Counted from the first letter of the stretch, positions 1 to 7,542 are shown. The stretch is 15,569 nucleotides of DNA from Wenzhouxiangella sp. (GCA_007119095.1 SKQI01000192.1:1-15569), one strand, 5' to 3'. Translations and numbers: made by a program. Notes: generated by a model from the sequence alone, not told the origin.

Positions 1-1254
1 GTCTTCATCGGCCAGCTGATTGGCGAGCAGGCCCTGGCCGGGGCCGTGCTGGCCTACCCGATCACCCAGCTCACCCTGGGCTTGAGTTCGCTGGCCGGCA
101 TCGGCGGTGGCGTTGCCCTGTCGATTGCCATTGGCCGCGGCGACCGCGATCTGATGCGCTGCCTGCCGGGCACGGTGCTGGCCATTGCCGCCCTGCTGGC
201 GCTGGGCTACGCGGTGATCGGCGGGCTGTTCGCAGAACCCCTGGTTCGGGCCATGGGCGGGCGCGGCGAGCTGGTCGACATCGGTGCCAGCTACCTGCGC
301 GCCTCGGCCCTGGGCGGGCTGGGCGCCATCGCCGGCATGAGCCTGAACATGCTGCTGCGCGGCGAAGGCAAGATGCGCCTGGCCGCCGGCTACATGGCCA
401 TTGGTCTGGCCGCCAACATCGTGCTCACGCCCTTGTTCATCGCCGGCTTCGGCTGGGGCGTGGCCGGAGCGGCCTGGGCAACCAACGTCGGCGGTCTGGT
501 CGGCGCCGCGCTAGTCTGGATGCGCTTTGCCCGCGGCCAGGCCAGCTACCCGGTCGATGCACGCAGGATAGGGCTGCACCCCGCCCTGTCCCGCCGCATC
601 GTCAAGCTCGGCACGCCGGCGATGATCATGAGTTCGATGGGCCTGATCCAGGCGATCGTGGTCTTCAACGTGTTGGTCCGAATCGGAACCGAGTCGGATA
701 TTGCCTTTTACGGCGCAGCCTGGCGCGTGCTGATCTTCATGCTGACGCCGCTGTTCGGCTTGATGCGCGCCTTTCAGCCCGTTGCCGGGATCAACTACGG
801 CGCCGGCAACTGGCAGCGGATCCGCCAGAGTTACTGGACATTCGTCGGTGCCGGTCTGGTGATCATCGTTCCCATCTGGGCCTTGATGACATTGTTCCCG
901 GAGCAGACCTTGATGCTGATGCTGCCGGAAATGGCGTTCTCCACCACGGATCTGCATCACTTCCGGATCATGATGCTGGTGCTGCCGCTGCTGCCGGTCA
1001 CATTCACCGCGCTGGCCCTGCTGCCGGCTATTGAACAGCCGGGCAAGGCAACCATGGTGTCGGTAGCACGTCAGCTCGTTTTCTATGTTCCGGTCATGTT
1101 GATCGTCCCCGGCCTGGTGGGGCTGCCCGGCATCTACTACGGTGCCACTGGCATCGATCTGCTCTGCGGTCTCTGGCTGCTGGTGATGGTGCTGGCGATA
1201 TTCCGGCACCAGCGACGCGTTGACAGCAGCCAGCCCAGCCCTGCCCGGGCCTGA
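1..1254 (+). CDS. MATE family efflux transporter (5' end outside window)
   Basis: Integral inner-membrane exporter of the MATE (multi antimicrobial extrusion) family, which moves drugs, dyes or metabolites out of the cell in exchange for Na+ or H+. The frame is open from base 1, so the true start lies upstream; 417 codons are present of a usual 440-460, so only the first one or two helices are missing. What is seen: repeated hydrophobic segments separated by short polar loops, a Gly/Ala-rich run GLAANIVLTPLFIAGFG near the middle (MATE proteins typically have a N-x-x-L-D/N-P-x-F-I motif here), and a second half beginning around base 590 that resembles the first, as expected for the two six-helix bundles. 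The C-terminus is a short charged tail. The substrate cannot be told. A lipoprotein gene follows 46 bases later on the same strand. Family assignment is firm; a flippase-like role is a less likely alternative. Confidence 0.93.
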   Translation, partial: VFIGQLIGEQALAGAVLAYPITQLTLGLSSLAGIGGGVALSIAIGRGDRDLMRCLPGTVLAIAALLALGYAVIGGLFAEPLVRAMGGRGELVDIGASYLRASALGGLGAIAGMSLNMLLRGEGKMRLAAGYMAIGLAANIVLTPLFIAGFGWGVAGAAWATNVGGLVGAALVWMRFARGQASYPVDARRIGLHPALSRRIVKLGTPAMIMSSMGLIQAIVVFNVLVRIGTESDIAFYGAAWRVLIFMLTPLFGLMRAFQPVAGINYGAGNWQRIRQSYWTFVGAGLVIIVPIWALMTLFPEQTLMLMLPEMAFSTTDLHHFRIMMLVLPLLPVTFTALALLPAIEQPGKATMVSVARQLVFYVPVMLIVPGLVGLPGIYYGATGIDLLCGLWLLVMVLAIFRHQRRVDSSQPSPARA

Positions 1255-1300
1255 AGATTGCTACCATAAAAGCCTCACCAACTCCCTCGATTTCACGGCC

Positions 1301-3007
1301 GTGCGAACCCTTTTTCTGCTTAGCCTGCTTCTGATCCTGGCCGCTTGCCAGCCCTCGCCAATCGAAGCACCGGAACAATCGGCCGACCAGCGCCTGGACG
1401 GGCTGATTGACCGCTACCTGGCCGATTACTGGAGCCATCACCCGGAACGCGCAACCCGCGCCGGTCTAAGCGAATACAACGATCGCCTGCCTGCGCTCTC
1501 CGAAAACGACCTGCGGCACCAGGCAAACGAACTCCAGGCTGTCCTGGACGAGCTTGACGGGATTGACCCGGACGACCTTGGCACGACCGATCATCGCGTC
1601 GATCACCGCCTGCTCGGCCAGCACGCCAAGGTTCGGCTGGTCGACATCCAGGTACTGCAACGCTGGCAGCGTGAGCCACGCATGTATCTGCCGTTCAACG
1701 CCTTTACCGATCTGCTGCTCGACACCGATCACCCGCTGGATGACCGGGCCGAATGGCTGCTTGCCCGCCTCCGACAGTTGCCACAGCTGCTTGAATTCGG
1801 CAAGGCGAACCTGGACAACCCTCCGCAGCGATTCACCCTGGATGCGATCAACGCCGTCGAAGCCCAGCGACCCTTCTTTGTCGACACGCTGGCCGACCTG
1901 GCAGACCAGGTTCCCCACCTGGCAGAAGCGCTTGCCGAAGCCGGCACTGAGGCCGCGAACGCTGTCGATGCCTATTTGAGCTTCCTGAGGGATGACTTGC
2001 TGCCGCGCAGTGATGGCGAAATCGCCGTCGGCCAGCCGCTGTATGAGATTTACCTTCGCGAAATCCACGGTCTCGACATCAGCGCTGAACAGTTGATCGA
2101 ACTGGGCCAAGAATATTTTGACGAGACGCTGGCTTTGCTGGAGGCGCAGGCAGAGCGCATGGCACCAGGCCGTAGCTGGCGCGAGATCACCGAAGAGGAC
2201 ATTCGTGCCAACCACCCCGAGGCTGACGATCTGCTCGATGCCTACTGCCGTGAAATCCAGCGCTCACGGGAGCATGTGCGGGAAAACCGACTGGCGAGCA
2301 TACCGGGCGAGGAAGAAGTACGCTGCATTCATTCAGACCCCAGCCAGCGTGCGTTCTCCCCGTTTGGCACCTTTCGCACACCTGGGCCGTTCACCGATTC
2401 GAAGATCGGCTACCTCATCCTCCACCCAGTCCCTGAAGGATTGAGCGAAGAAGAGCAAACGCGCTTCCTGCGCGCCCATGACTTTTCCTGGATCCAGGTC
2501 ATTGCGCCACACGAGGCCTACCCCGGCCACCACCTCCAGGCGCTGCTGGCGCAAATGCATGAACGCCCGCTACGCAAGGTCTATTCGACGCCCGTTTTTA
2601 CCGAAGGCTGGGGCTTGTACACCGAAGAATTAATGTATGAAACCGGCTTCTTTCGTGACCCCGAAGCGACTCGCCTGACCCAGCTCAGGCTCAGGCTCTG
2701 GCGGGCGGCTCGAGTATTGCTGGATGCTCGAATCCATACCGACCAAATCACTGTCGACGAGGCTCGCCACTTCCTGACCGACCACGTCGGGATGACTTTT
2801 GATGCCACGGCCGGCGAGACCAACATTTACGTCTACCGCCCCAGCTATGCGATCGGTTACGTCATCGGGTACTACGAAATGATGGCGCTGAGAGCAGACT
2901 ATCAACAGATGCGCGGCGAAACATTCGACCTGCAGGCGTTCCACGATCGAGTGCTGAAGCTGGGCTCCATACCGTTTCGAGATGTTCGGGATTTGATGGA
3001 GCTGTAA
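1301..3007 (+). CDS. DUF885 family lipoprotein, putative zinc metallopeptidase
   Basis: A 568-residue DUF885 protein. I chose GTG 1301 because it opens a compact lipoprotein signal: MRTLFLLSLLLILAAC, with lipobox LAAC and Cys16 as the lipidated residue; the frame runs further upstream but that extension would overlap the transporter gene and place charged residues before the signal. No good Shine-Dalgarno is visible. The C-terminal half carries HEAYPGHH (His404-Glu405 ... His410-His411), the hallmark of this family and reminiscent of HExxH zinc sites, and EGWGLYTEEL at 435-444, which could supply a further acidic ligand as in gluzincins. Many DUF885 proteins are about 550-620 residues and exported, so this looks full length. 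Inferred role: a periplasmic, membrane-tethered peptidase; the substrate is unknown. The gene is downstream of a MATE exporter, but a functional link is not evident. Confidence 0.9.
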   Translation: MRTLFLLSLLLILAACQPSPIEAPEQSADQRLDGLIDRYLADYWSHHPERATRAGLSEYNDRLPALSENDLRHQANELQAVLDELDGIDPDDLGTTDHRVDHRLLGQHAKVRLVDIQVLQRWQREPRMYLPFNAFTDLLLDTDHPLDDRAEWLLARLRQLPQLLEFGKANLDNPPQRFTLDAINAVEAQRPFFVDTLADLADQVPHLAEALAEAGTEAANAVDAYLSFLRDDLLPRSDGEIAVGQPLYEIYLREIHGLDISAEQLIELGQEYFDETLALLEAQAERMAPGRSWREITEEDIRANHPEADDLLDAYCREIQRSREHVRENRLASIPGEEEVRCIHSDPSQRAFSPFGTFRTPGPFTDSKIGYLILHPVPEGLSEEEQTRFLRAHDFSWIQVIAPHEAYPGHHLQALLAQMHERPLRKVYSTPVFTEGWGLYTEELMYETGFFRDPEATRLTQLRLRLWRAARVLLDARIHTDQITVDEARHFLTDHVGMTFDATAGETNIYVYRPSYAIGYVIGYYEMMALRADYQQMRGETFDLQAFHDRVLKLGSIPFRDVRDLMEL

Positions 3008-3016
3008 CCCCCGGTA

Positions 3017-3409
3017 TCAGCCCTTGCGGGCATCGCGAACGATGTCAAAAGTAGTGACGAAACGATCGCGATCCTGCTCACCGCGTTTTCCAGGCGATGC
3101 ATTCTTGAAACGCCCAACATACTTCATGATCTCGTTGGGCGGCTTGCGAAACACCAACAATGCGTTAGAGCAAGCCAGCAAGGGCTCCTCTGCCACCAGC
3201 GTAAACCAGGGCTTGTCGCCGTCTTCTGCCACCACAACGGGAATATTGCGCCCTCTTGGTTGATCAAGGTCGGTGACCACGCCGTTGTGCAGTGTGGCCT
3301 TGCCGCGCCGGTCAAGACTCAGGTTCAGTGAAAGCCCCGAGCACATCTCTTCGGCACGGCGCAGGGTATCGGAGGTAAGCGTGTCAAATGGATCCTTGCC
3401 CTGACTCAT
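3017..3409 (-). CDS. Small hypothetical protein, unrecognised family
   Basis: A 130-residue soluble protein beginning MSQGKDPFDTLTSD. I start it at 3409 because the 17 further upstream residues are unlike the rest and would run into the upstream region of the divergent methyltransferase. No signal peptide or membrane segment is seen. The sequence alternates strand-like stretches (KATLHNGVVTDL, IPVVVAEDGDKPWFTLVAE, ALLVFRKP) with a basic C-terminus (FKNASPGKRGEQDRDRFVTTF), suggesting a small beta-rich fold. Two cysteines (in EEMCSGL and LLACSNAL) are present without a metal-site pattern. It lies tail to tail with the DUF885 gene, 9 bases between stops, and back to back with a methyltransferase gene. 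I do not recognise it and assign no function. Coding is supported by clean length, plausible composition and the fact that it fills the gap between two oppositely oriented genes. Confidence 0.68.
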   Translation of the reverse strand: MSQGKDPFDTLTSDTLRRAEEMCSGLSLNLSLDRRGKATLHNGVVTDLDQPRGRNIPVVVAEDGDKPWFTLVAEEPLLACSNALLVFRKPPNEIMKYVGRFKNASPGKRGEQDRDRFVTTFDIVRDARKG

Positions 3410-3483
3410 GATTTTTACCAAAAAAGTAGACTCCGTCACAATCATACACTTTTCCGGCATTTTTCAAACAGCGCTCTCGCGGC

Positions 3484-3512
3484 TTGACCACACCACGACC
3501 AGCCGCGATCAT
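3484..3512 (+). promoter_or_regulatory. Candidate sigma70 promoter for the methyltransferase gene
   Basis: A TTGACC box (3484-3489, 5 of 6 to consensus) is followed after 17 bases by GATCAT (3507-3512, 4 of 6). Transcription would begin near 3519, about 24 bases before GTG 3543. This supports the GTG over ATG 3408, which lies upstream of the promoter. The match is suggestive only. Confidence 0.38.
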
Positions 3513-3542
3513 TGGCGATTGGCTCCGCAACTGAACTACCTC

Positions 3543-4280
3543 GTGACCGCTCCTACTGCCACTGCGAAACTTGATCAAGTCAATCAGAAGTTCTATGACC
3601 GGCTCTGGTCCAGTGCCCAACTCGTGAATCCGGAACAGTTCAACACCTGGCCGACCGTCGAAGCACTCTGCAGCGAGGCCACCGATCGCCTGGAACTGGG
3701 CCCCGGGCTTAGACCCAGGCTGCCCATTCGCGACACCTGTTTTGTTGACATCAGCCAGCCAGCCCTGACGGCACTGGCCCGCCACGGTGGTCGAGTCAAG
3801 CAGGCGGCCATCGACTCATTGCCGTTTGACGACCATAGTTTTGACCTAGTCTGCGCGCTGGATATCATCGAACATGTGGCCGATGATGAAGCAGCGGTCA
3901 GAGAGGTGGCACGGGTCAGCCGACCCGGAGCTGCGATTATGCTCTCCACCCCTCTGCACCCCGAATACTGGACTCCTTTCGATGAAATAGTGGGGCACTA
4001 TCGTCGCTATCCACCCGATCAGTTGCTGGACTTGCTCCAGGCCCACGATATCGAGGTGGAGCGCAGCGCCGTGTTCGGAATGAAGCCGCAATCTTCCTTG
4101 CTGCTGGATGTCGGTATGTGGTTTCTGAGAACACACCCCAAGACCGCCATGCGCTTTTACAACCGGCTATTCATGCCGATTGCCTTGAGACGCCAGCGCG
4201 AACTGCAACTGGTTGACGGCTTGATTGACACCGATCAGGTGGACGAAGTCTTCCTGGTCTGTCGGAAGCGATGCCATTAA
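3543..4280 (+). CDS. Class I SAM-dependent methyltransferase
   Basis: A 245-residue methyltransferase of the type 11/UbiE-like fold. Motif I, the SAM-binding loop, is LELGPG (residues 50-55); VDIS at 68-71 is the end of strand 2 whose acidic residue normally binds the ribose; SLPFDDHSFDLVCALDIIEHV at 92-112 is the characteristic motif II-III region, and VSRPGAAIMLSTP is strand 5. The C-terminal part (YWTPFDEIVGHYRRYPPDQLLDLL and beyond) is probably the substrate-binding cap. I chose GTG 3543 (MTAPTATAKLDQ): the alternative ATG 3408 would add 45 residues without methyltransferase character and overlap the start of the divergent gene. No strong Shine-Dalgarno precedes either. The HYRRY stretch followed by an R-x-x-L-type helix is common in methyltransferases near polysaccharide or lipid genes, but the substrate is not determinable here. 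Confidence 0.88.
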   Translation: MTAPTATAKLDQVNQKFYDRLWSSAQLVNPEQFNTWPTVEALCSEATDRLELGPGLRPRLPIRDTCFVDISQPALTALARHGGRVKQAAIDSLPFDDHSFDLVCALDIIEHVADDEAAVREVARVSRPGAAIMLSTPLHPEYWTPFDEIVGHYRRYPPDQLLDLLQAHDIEVERSAVFGMKPQSSLLLDVGMWFLRTHPKTAMRFYNRLFMPIALRRQRELQLVDGLIDTDQVDEVFLVCRKRCH

Positions 4281-4349
4281 CCCGGCCTTTTTCCTGAGTC
4301 AACACCACCGTTCACCGTCACTTGACAGCAGCGGCGCAGACTGACGCCC

Positions 4350-4931
4350 ATGAATAAGGCCTTGGTCACGAAATTGGCGTTGGCATTCTGCCTGGCACTG
4401 CTGCTGACGGTGGGATGCTTCTCGAGAGGAGACACGCGCAGCATGGATCGCGATATCGTCCTGTACGAGCAGGCCATGCGCGACTTCAGTGGTCACAGCG
4501 ACGGCATCGATGTGGGAATCCAACGATTCTCCGAGGCTTTCGCCGACCTCACAGATCCCAACCTCGAACGCAAGATGTCTGCGCTGTACGCCGAAAGACT
4601 GTTCTTCAACGACACCTTGCACAGCTTCGACAAGGGCGAGGATGTTGTCGAGTACATGACCCGGACAGGCGCTGGCCTTTCCGAAAGTGACGTTCAGATT
4701 CATCAGGTTCTGCGCGACGGCAACGATGTGTTCGTTCGATGGACAATGGAGTTTCGCACCCGGGCAGCGGGTCGGGACATTCATTCCCACTCGATCGGCA
4801 TGACCCACTTGCGCTTCAACGCCAGTGGCGAGGTCGTTCTGCACCAGGACTTCTGGGATAGCGGGCATGCGCTTTACGCGCACCTGCCGTTCGTCGGGTT
4901 TGCGGTGCGTCAGGCCAGGTCGCGAATGTAG
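4350..4931 (+). CDS. NTF2-like (SnoaL-type) lipoprotein
   Basis: A 193-residue protein with a lipoprotein signal: basic start, hydrophobic run LALAFCLALLLT, lipobox TVGC and lipidated Cys23. The mature part fits the NTF2-like cone fold used by SnoaL-like proteins and many small binding proteins: an N-terminal helix, LYAERLFFNDTLHSFDKGEDVVEYM, then strands VQIHQVLRDGNDVFVRWTMEFRTR and HSIGMTHLRFNASGEVVLHQDFWDSG. The pattern 'G-x-V-x-x-H-Q-D-F-W-D' near the C-terminus is typical of this family. Its stop codon is one base from the ATG of the chalcone-isomerase-like gene, so the two are almost certainly co-transcribed and probably act together in the periplasm or at the membrane. In other gammaproteobacteria I recall the same two families occurring in fatty-acid modification gene groups (with DUF1365, a cyclopropane-synthase-like methyltransferase, DUF2878 and DUF3833); those partners are absent here. 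No good ribosome binding site is seen. Confidence 0.8.
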   Translation: MNKALVTKLALAFCLALLLTVGCFSRGDTRSMDRDIVLYEQAMRDFSGHSDGIDVGIQRFSEAFADLTDPNLERKMSALYAERLFFNDTLHSFDKGEDVVEYMTRTGAGLSESDVQIHQVLRDGNDVFVRWTMEFRTRAAGRDIHSHSIGMTHLRFNASGEVVLHQDFWDSGHALYAHLPFVGFAVRQARSRM

Positions 4932-4932
4932 T

Positions 4933-5484
4933 ATGGCCATGCGAGCTCCTACCTCCTCCATCGGCATTATCCTGCTTATCTGCTGCACCGCAGCCGCTGC
5001 CGATGTAGAACCGCTGGACATTCCAGTCTGCGCTGAACTGGAGCTACGCGTCGGGGGATTATTCCGGGTCGGTACGGCCAGACTCTACCTGGATCAATGC
5101 GAGCAGGCCCGCGACAAGGTGCTGGCTCCCGTCCCCAAGCAATTCTCGCTACTGCTGGCCCGACGATTCTCCGGACAAGATCTCAGCGACACCGCTTATG
5201 ATCTGCTTCGACGCAATTTGGGCCTGGCAAGCACTGACCCGCTGCCGGAAAGCCTGGCGTGCCTGGCCGGCGCCTACGTGGATGGCAACGCAGGCGACCG
5301 TTTCGATGTCAGTTACCGGCCAGACCTGGGACTGGCCCTGCATCTGAATGGACAGCTGGTGCAATTCTGCGAAGACGCCGAAGGCGCGGAAAAATATTTC
5401 AGCATCTGGTTCGGTGATGAACCGTTTCATCGCCGCATGCGCGAAACGCTGTTGGAGCGCGCAGAAATCGCTGATCAGACCTGA
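4933..5484 (+). CDS. Exported chalcone-isomerase-like protein
   Basis: A 183-residue protein with an N-terminal export signal (IGIILLICCTAAAADVEP, cleavage likely near residue 23). ATG 4933 follows the previous stop by one base; ATG 4939 is an equally possible start. The mature region matches the bacterial chalcone-isomerase-like family (Chalcone_3 type): the early strand motif VGGLFRVGTARLYLD at 40-54, ARRFSGQDLSDTAYDLLRRN around 76-95, DRFDVSYRPDLGLALHLNGQLV at 122-143, and the near-diagnostic KYFSIWFGDEPF at 154-165 followed by MRETLL. These proteins share the fold of plant chalcone isomerase but bacterial exported members are thought to bind lipids or fatty acids rather than isomerise flavonoids; that is family knowledge, not visible here. 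A pair of cysteines (33, 56) and another pair (110, 146) could form periplasmic disulfides. Translational coupling to the NTF2-like lipoprotein suggests a joint role. Confidence 0.8.
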   Translation: MAMRAPTSSIGIILLICCTAAAADVEPLDIPVCAELELRVGGLFRVGTARLYLDQCEQARDKVLAPVPKQFSLLLARRFSGQDLSDTAYDLLRRNLGLASTDPLPESLACLAGAYVDGNAGDRFDVSYRPDLGLALHLNGQLVQFCEDAEGAEKYFSIWFGDEPFHRRMRETLLERAEIADQT

Positions 5485-5556
5485 ACCGGCGCTACAACTG
5501 CTTTGAGTCTGTCATCCTGATAAGCTTGTTGCCCAGTTCAACCGGGAAACAGCTGC

Positions 5557-6009
5557 ATGGATCTGCGTCATACCTCCGTCATTATTGCGATCGACGATGC
5601 CGAAAGTTCGGGCCGGGCCCTTGACTACGGCCTGGAGTTGGCCGAAGCGCTGCATGTGCCGGTTCGGTTACTGCACGTCATCAGCCACGCTGAGGATCAC
5701 AGTGGGGGCGTCAGACGGGTGGATTTGAACGAAATTGATCGAGCGGCTGATGGACGACCAGAAGAAGCACTGGGAGGGGCCTTGCTGGACCGGGCGCTGG
5801 AAAGGGCGGGGGCGCGCAAGGTCGACATCGAGGCCGCCTTGCTGGGAGGCGACCCGGCCGAGACTTTATTGCGGTTCGTCGCTGAATGTGACAAGCCGAT
5901 TCTGGTTGTCGGTCGCCGAGGCCAGGGACGGCTGAGCGAATTGCTGCTGGGGAGCGTCAGCGACAAGATCATCCGCCATGCCGAATGCCCGGTGATGGTT
6001 GTCAGCTAA
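5557..6009 (+). CDS. Universal stress protein, UspA family, single domain
   Basis: A 150-residue cytoplasmic protein of the universal stress family. It opens with the usual strand VIIAIDDAESSGRALDYGLELAEAL and ends with the ATP-binding signature G-x2-G-x9-G-S seen as GRRGQGRLSELLLGS, followed by VSDKIIRHAECPVMVVS, the standard last helix and strand. The intact signature argues for an ATP-binding (UspFG/MJ0577-like) member. Length is normal for a single domain. UspA-type proteins form dimers and help survival under starvation, oxidative or other stress; a specific partner is not suggested by the context. The gene stands alone, 72 bases after the chalcone-isomerase-like gene and convergent with the NmrA-type gene (25 bases between stops). 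A weak GGGA lies about a dozen bases before the ATG. Confidence 0.95.
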   Translation: MDLRHTSVIIAIDDAESSGRALDYGLELAEALHVPVRLLHVISHAEDHSGGVRRVDLNEIDRAADGRPEEALGGALLDRALERAGARKVDIEAALLGGDPAETLLRFVAECDKPILVVGRRGQGRLSELLLGSVSDKIIRHAECPVMVVS

Positions 6010-6034
6010 AACCTTGTAGGGCGCGACGGGAAGG

Positions 6035-6943
6035 CTAACCGTATAGATCCAGCAGCGTCCCCAGGCGGTCTTCTACCCATTCGCTGACTGGCGTCAGACG
6101 AATACCAAACCGTTCCTCAAGGGCGTCAGTATCTACCAGCGGACCATCGCCGGGCAGTGCTGAAATTCCTTCGTAAAGCCCGGCGACAGAGCGGCCCACC
6201 TCGGCGCTGCCCGCCATATGGCTGAGCATATCGGCAAATTCATCGGTGCTTTGTGGCGCGTAGTGAACTTCCCGCCCATAGACAGCGGCGAGCAGTCGGC
6301 ACAGTTCCGGGCCCGTGACCGGTTCGGGGCTGGCGATATCGATGATTTCACCGGCGTCTGCCTTTTCAAGGCAGGCAATGGCTATCTGGCCCTGATCTTC
6401 CGTGGCGGTCCAGTTAAGCCGGCGCTTTTCACTCAGCGGCGGGTAGCACAAACGACCATGCTCGCGAATATCTCGAATGATGTTGGGCCAGACCAGATTC
6501 GCCAGATAGAGCGTCGGTCGCAACACCACGGTGTCCAGGCCGCTAGAAAGGAACGTGTGGGTCACCCGCCGCAGTCCACTGACGAAGGAACCCGGAGGCA
6601 TGTTGTCGCCACAATAGCCGCTGGTTGAAAACACCAGGCGCTGAACGCCCGTTGTCCGCGCCGCCTCGATGACATTGGTAACAATCACAGGGGTTTCGGC
6701 GGCACTCGGCAGGATCGGCAAGTGGAAGAAGACTGCATCCATGTCAGCCATCGCCTCGACCAGCGACTCCGCATCGTGCAGATCAGCCTCAACGATGTCT
6801 ACCCGGCTGGAAAGCTTTTCCTCTGCGCCGGCCACATCGCGGGTGGCAGCCCGAACAACCAGATCGGACTCGAGCGCCGAATCAACCACCGGGTGGCCCT
6901 GGGTACCAGTAGCTCCGAAAACCAGAATGCTGTTCACACTCAT
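6035..6943 (-). CDS. NmrA-type NAD(P)-binding Rossmann-fold protein
   Basis: A 302-residue atypical short-chain dehydrogenase of the NmrA/HSCARG group. The N-terminus ILVFGATGTQGHPVVDSAL carries the GxxGxxG nucleotide motif (GATGTQG), followed by VVRAATRD, where the Arg after the second strand usually indicates NADP preference, and DIVEADLHDAESLVEAMADMDAVFFHLP, the typical third and fourth strand arrangement. The middle has GVQRLVFSTSGYCGD and a VLRPTLYLANLVWPNI segment typical of the group; the classical YxxxK catalytic pair is not obvious, so it may be a redox sensor or quinone/oxidoreductase-like protein rather than a classical dehydrogenase. On the minus strand an AAGGCG sits about 10 bases before the ATG. 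It is divergent from the DsrE-like gene; the 144-base gap between them holds an inverted repeat that could serve both. Confidence 0.9.
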   Translation of the reverse strand: MSVNSILVFGATGTQGHPVVDSALESDLVVRAATRDVAGAEEKLSSRVDIVEADLHDAESLVEAMADMDAVFFHLPILPSAAETPVIVTNVIEAARTTGVQRLVFSTSGYCGDNMPPGSFVSGLRRVTHTFLSSGLDTVVLRPTLYLANLVWPNIIRDIREHGRLCYPPLSEKRRLNWTATEDQGQIAIACLEKADAGEIIDIASPEPVTGPELCRLLAAVYGREVHYAPQSTDEFADMLSHMAGSAEVGRSVAGLYEGISALPGDGPLVDTDALEERFGIRLTPVSEWVEDRLGTLLDLYG

Positions 6944-7028
6944 CGATTGTTATCGCCTTGCAGAACGGGCACTCAGCTTAACGCATTCGTTCAAGCCTTG
7001 GGGATGATGCGTGCCGGGCAAGGCGAGC

Positions 7029-7057
7029 TTGATCTTTACTTCAGCAGCACCTATATT
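7029..7057 (+). promoter_or_regulatory. Candidate sigma70 promoter of the DsrE-like gene
   Basis: TTGATC (7029-7034, 4 of 6 to the -35 consensus) and TATATT (7052-7057, 5 of 6 to the -10 consensus) are separated by exactly 17 bases. Transcription would start near 7064, some 24 bases before the ATG at 7088. This is among the best promoter matches in the window and coincides with an operator-like inverted repeat. Confidence 0.55.
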
Positions 7058-7075
7058 AGGTTACACTAAACCTAA
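7056..7075. promoter_or_regulatory. Operator-like inverted repeat over the -10/start region
   Basis: Perfect 7-base inverted repeat TTAGGTT (7056-7062) and AACCTAA (7069-7075) with a 6-base spacer, 20 bases in all. It overlaps the end of the predicted -10 box and the likely transcription start, the classic place for a repressor site. Half-site length and spacing suit a dimeric helix-turn-helix repressor (MarR, ArsR or TetR size range); which one cannot be told, and no regulator gene lies next to it. Confidence 0.5.
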
Positions 7076-7087
7076 AGCGAGCCATTA

Positions 7088-7510
7088 ATGAAAATCTACC
7101 GTTTAGCCTTGGCGGCCCTCATCCTTAGCCTGAGCAGTTTGGCGATGGCCGAGAAACCCCGTTTGTTCGTTACCGTCACCGGCAGCGACACGCAAGATCG
7201 CGCCATGCCGCTGGTGCTTGCGAACCAGGCCCTTGATCAAGGCAGCGAAGTCAGGGTGCTGCTTTGTGGCGCCGGCGCAAAACTGGCCTTGAGCGACTAT
7301 GAAGCCGAGCGCTTTGCCCCCCGCGACATCACCCCGGTCGACCTGCTCCAGCGTCTGATGGCCAACGGGGCGACCGTCGAGGTCTGCGCGATTTTTCTGC
7401 CCAACACCGGCCACAGCGCCGAGCAGTTGCGTGCCGGCATTGCTGTTGCCAGCCCGGCAGAGGTAGCCGCCTGGATGATGGGTCCAGACACGCGACTTTT
7501 CAGCCACTAA
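7088..7510 (+). CDS. Exported DsrE/DsrF-like protein
   Basis: A 140-residue protein with a clear Sec signal peptide (MKIYRLALAALILSLSSLAMA, cleavage after Ala21) and a DsrE-like fold in the mature part. DsrE-family features: the strand-helix opening PRLFVTVTGSDTQDRAMPLVLANQAL, the strand VRVLLCGAGAKLAL, a central DITPVDLLQRLMANGATVEVCAIFLPN with Cys100 at the position where sulfur-carrying members have their reactive cysteine, and the end GIAVASPAEVAAWMMGPDTRLFSH. Cytoplasmic DsrE/TusD proteins relay persulfide sulfur; exported single-domain relatives are common but their substrate is unknown, so a periplasmic thiol or sulfur role is inference. The gene has its own promoter with an overlapping inverted repeat, is divergent from the NmrA-type gene and is followed by leucine dehydrogenase 196 bases later. 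Confidence 0.86.
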   Translation: MKIYRLALAALILSLSSLAMAEKPRLFVTVTGSDTQDRAMPLVLANQALDQGSEVRVLLCGAGAKLALSDYEAERFAPRDITPVDLLQRLMANGATVEVCAIFLPNTGHSAEQLRAGIAVASPAEVAAWMMGPDTRLFSH

Positions 7511-7542
7511 ATCGCTTCTCCCTACATCCTCAGTGATTTCGG

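Noticed and set aside
3408..3542. ATG 3408 as start of the methyltransferase, giving 45 more residues.
   Set aside because: It overlaps the first codon of the divergent gene, the added residues look non-coding, and a promoter candidate (3484-3512) lies downstream of it.
4322..4327. Perfect -35 consensus TTGACA before the NTF2-like gene.
   Set aside because: At 17 bases downstream there is only CGCCCA, and a start there would fall inside the coding region; likely chance.
6010..6034. Terminator between the convergent universal stress and NmrA-type genes.
   Set aside because: The 25 bases hold no inverted repeat with a T-run on either strand.
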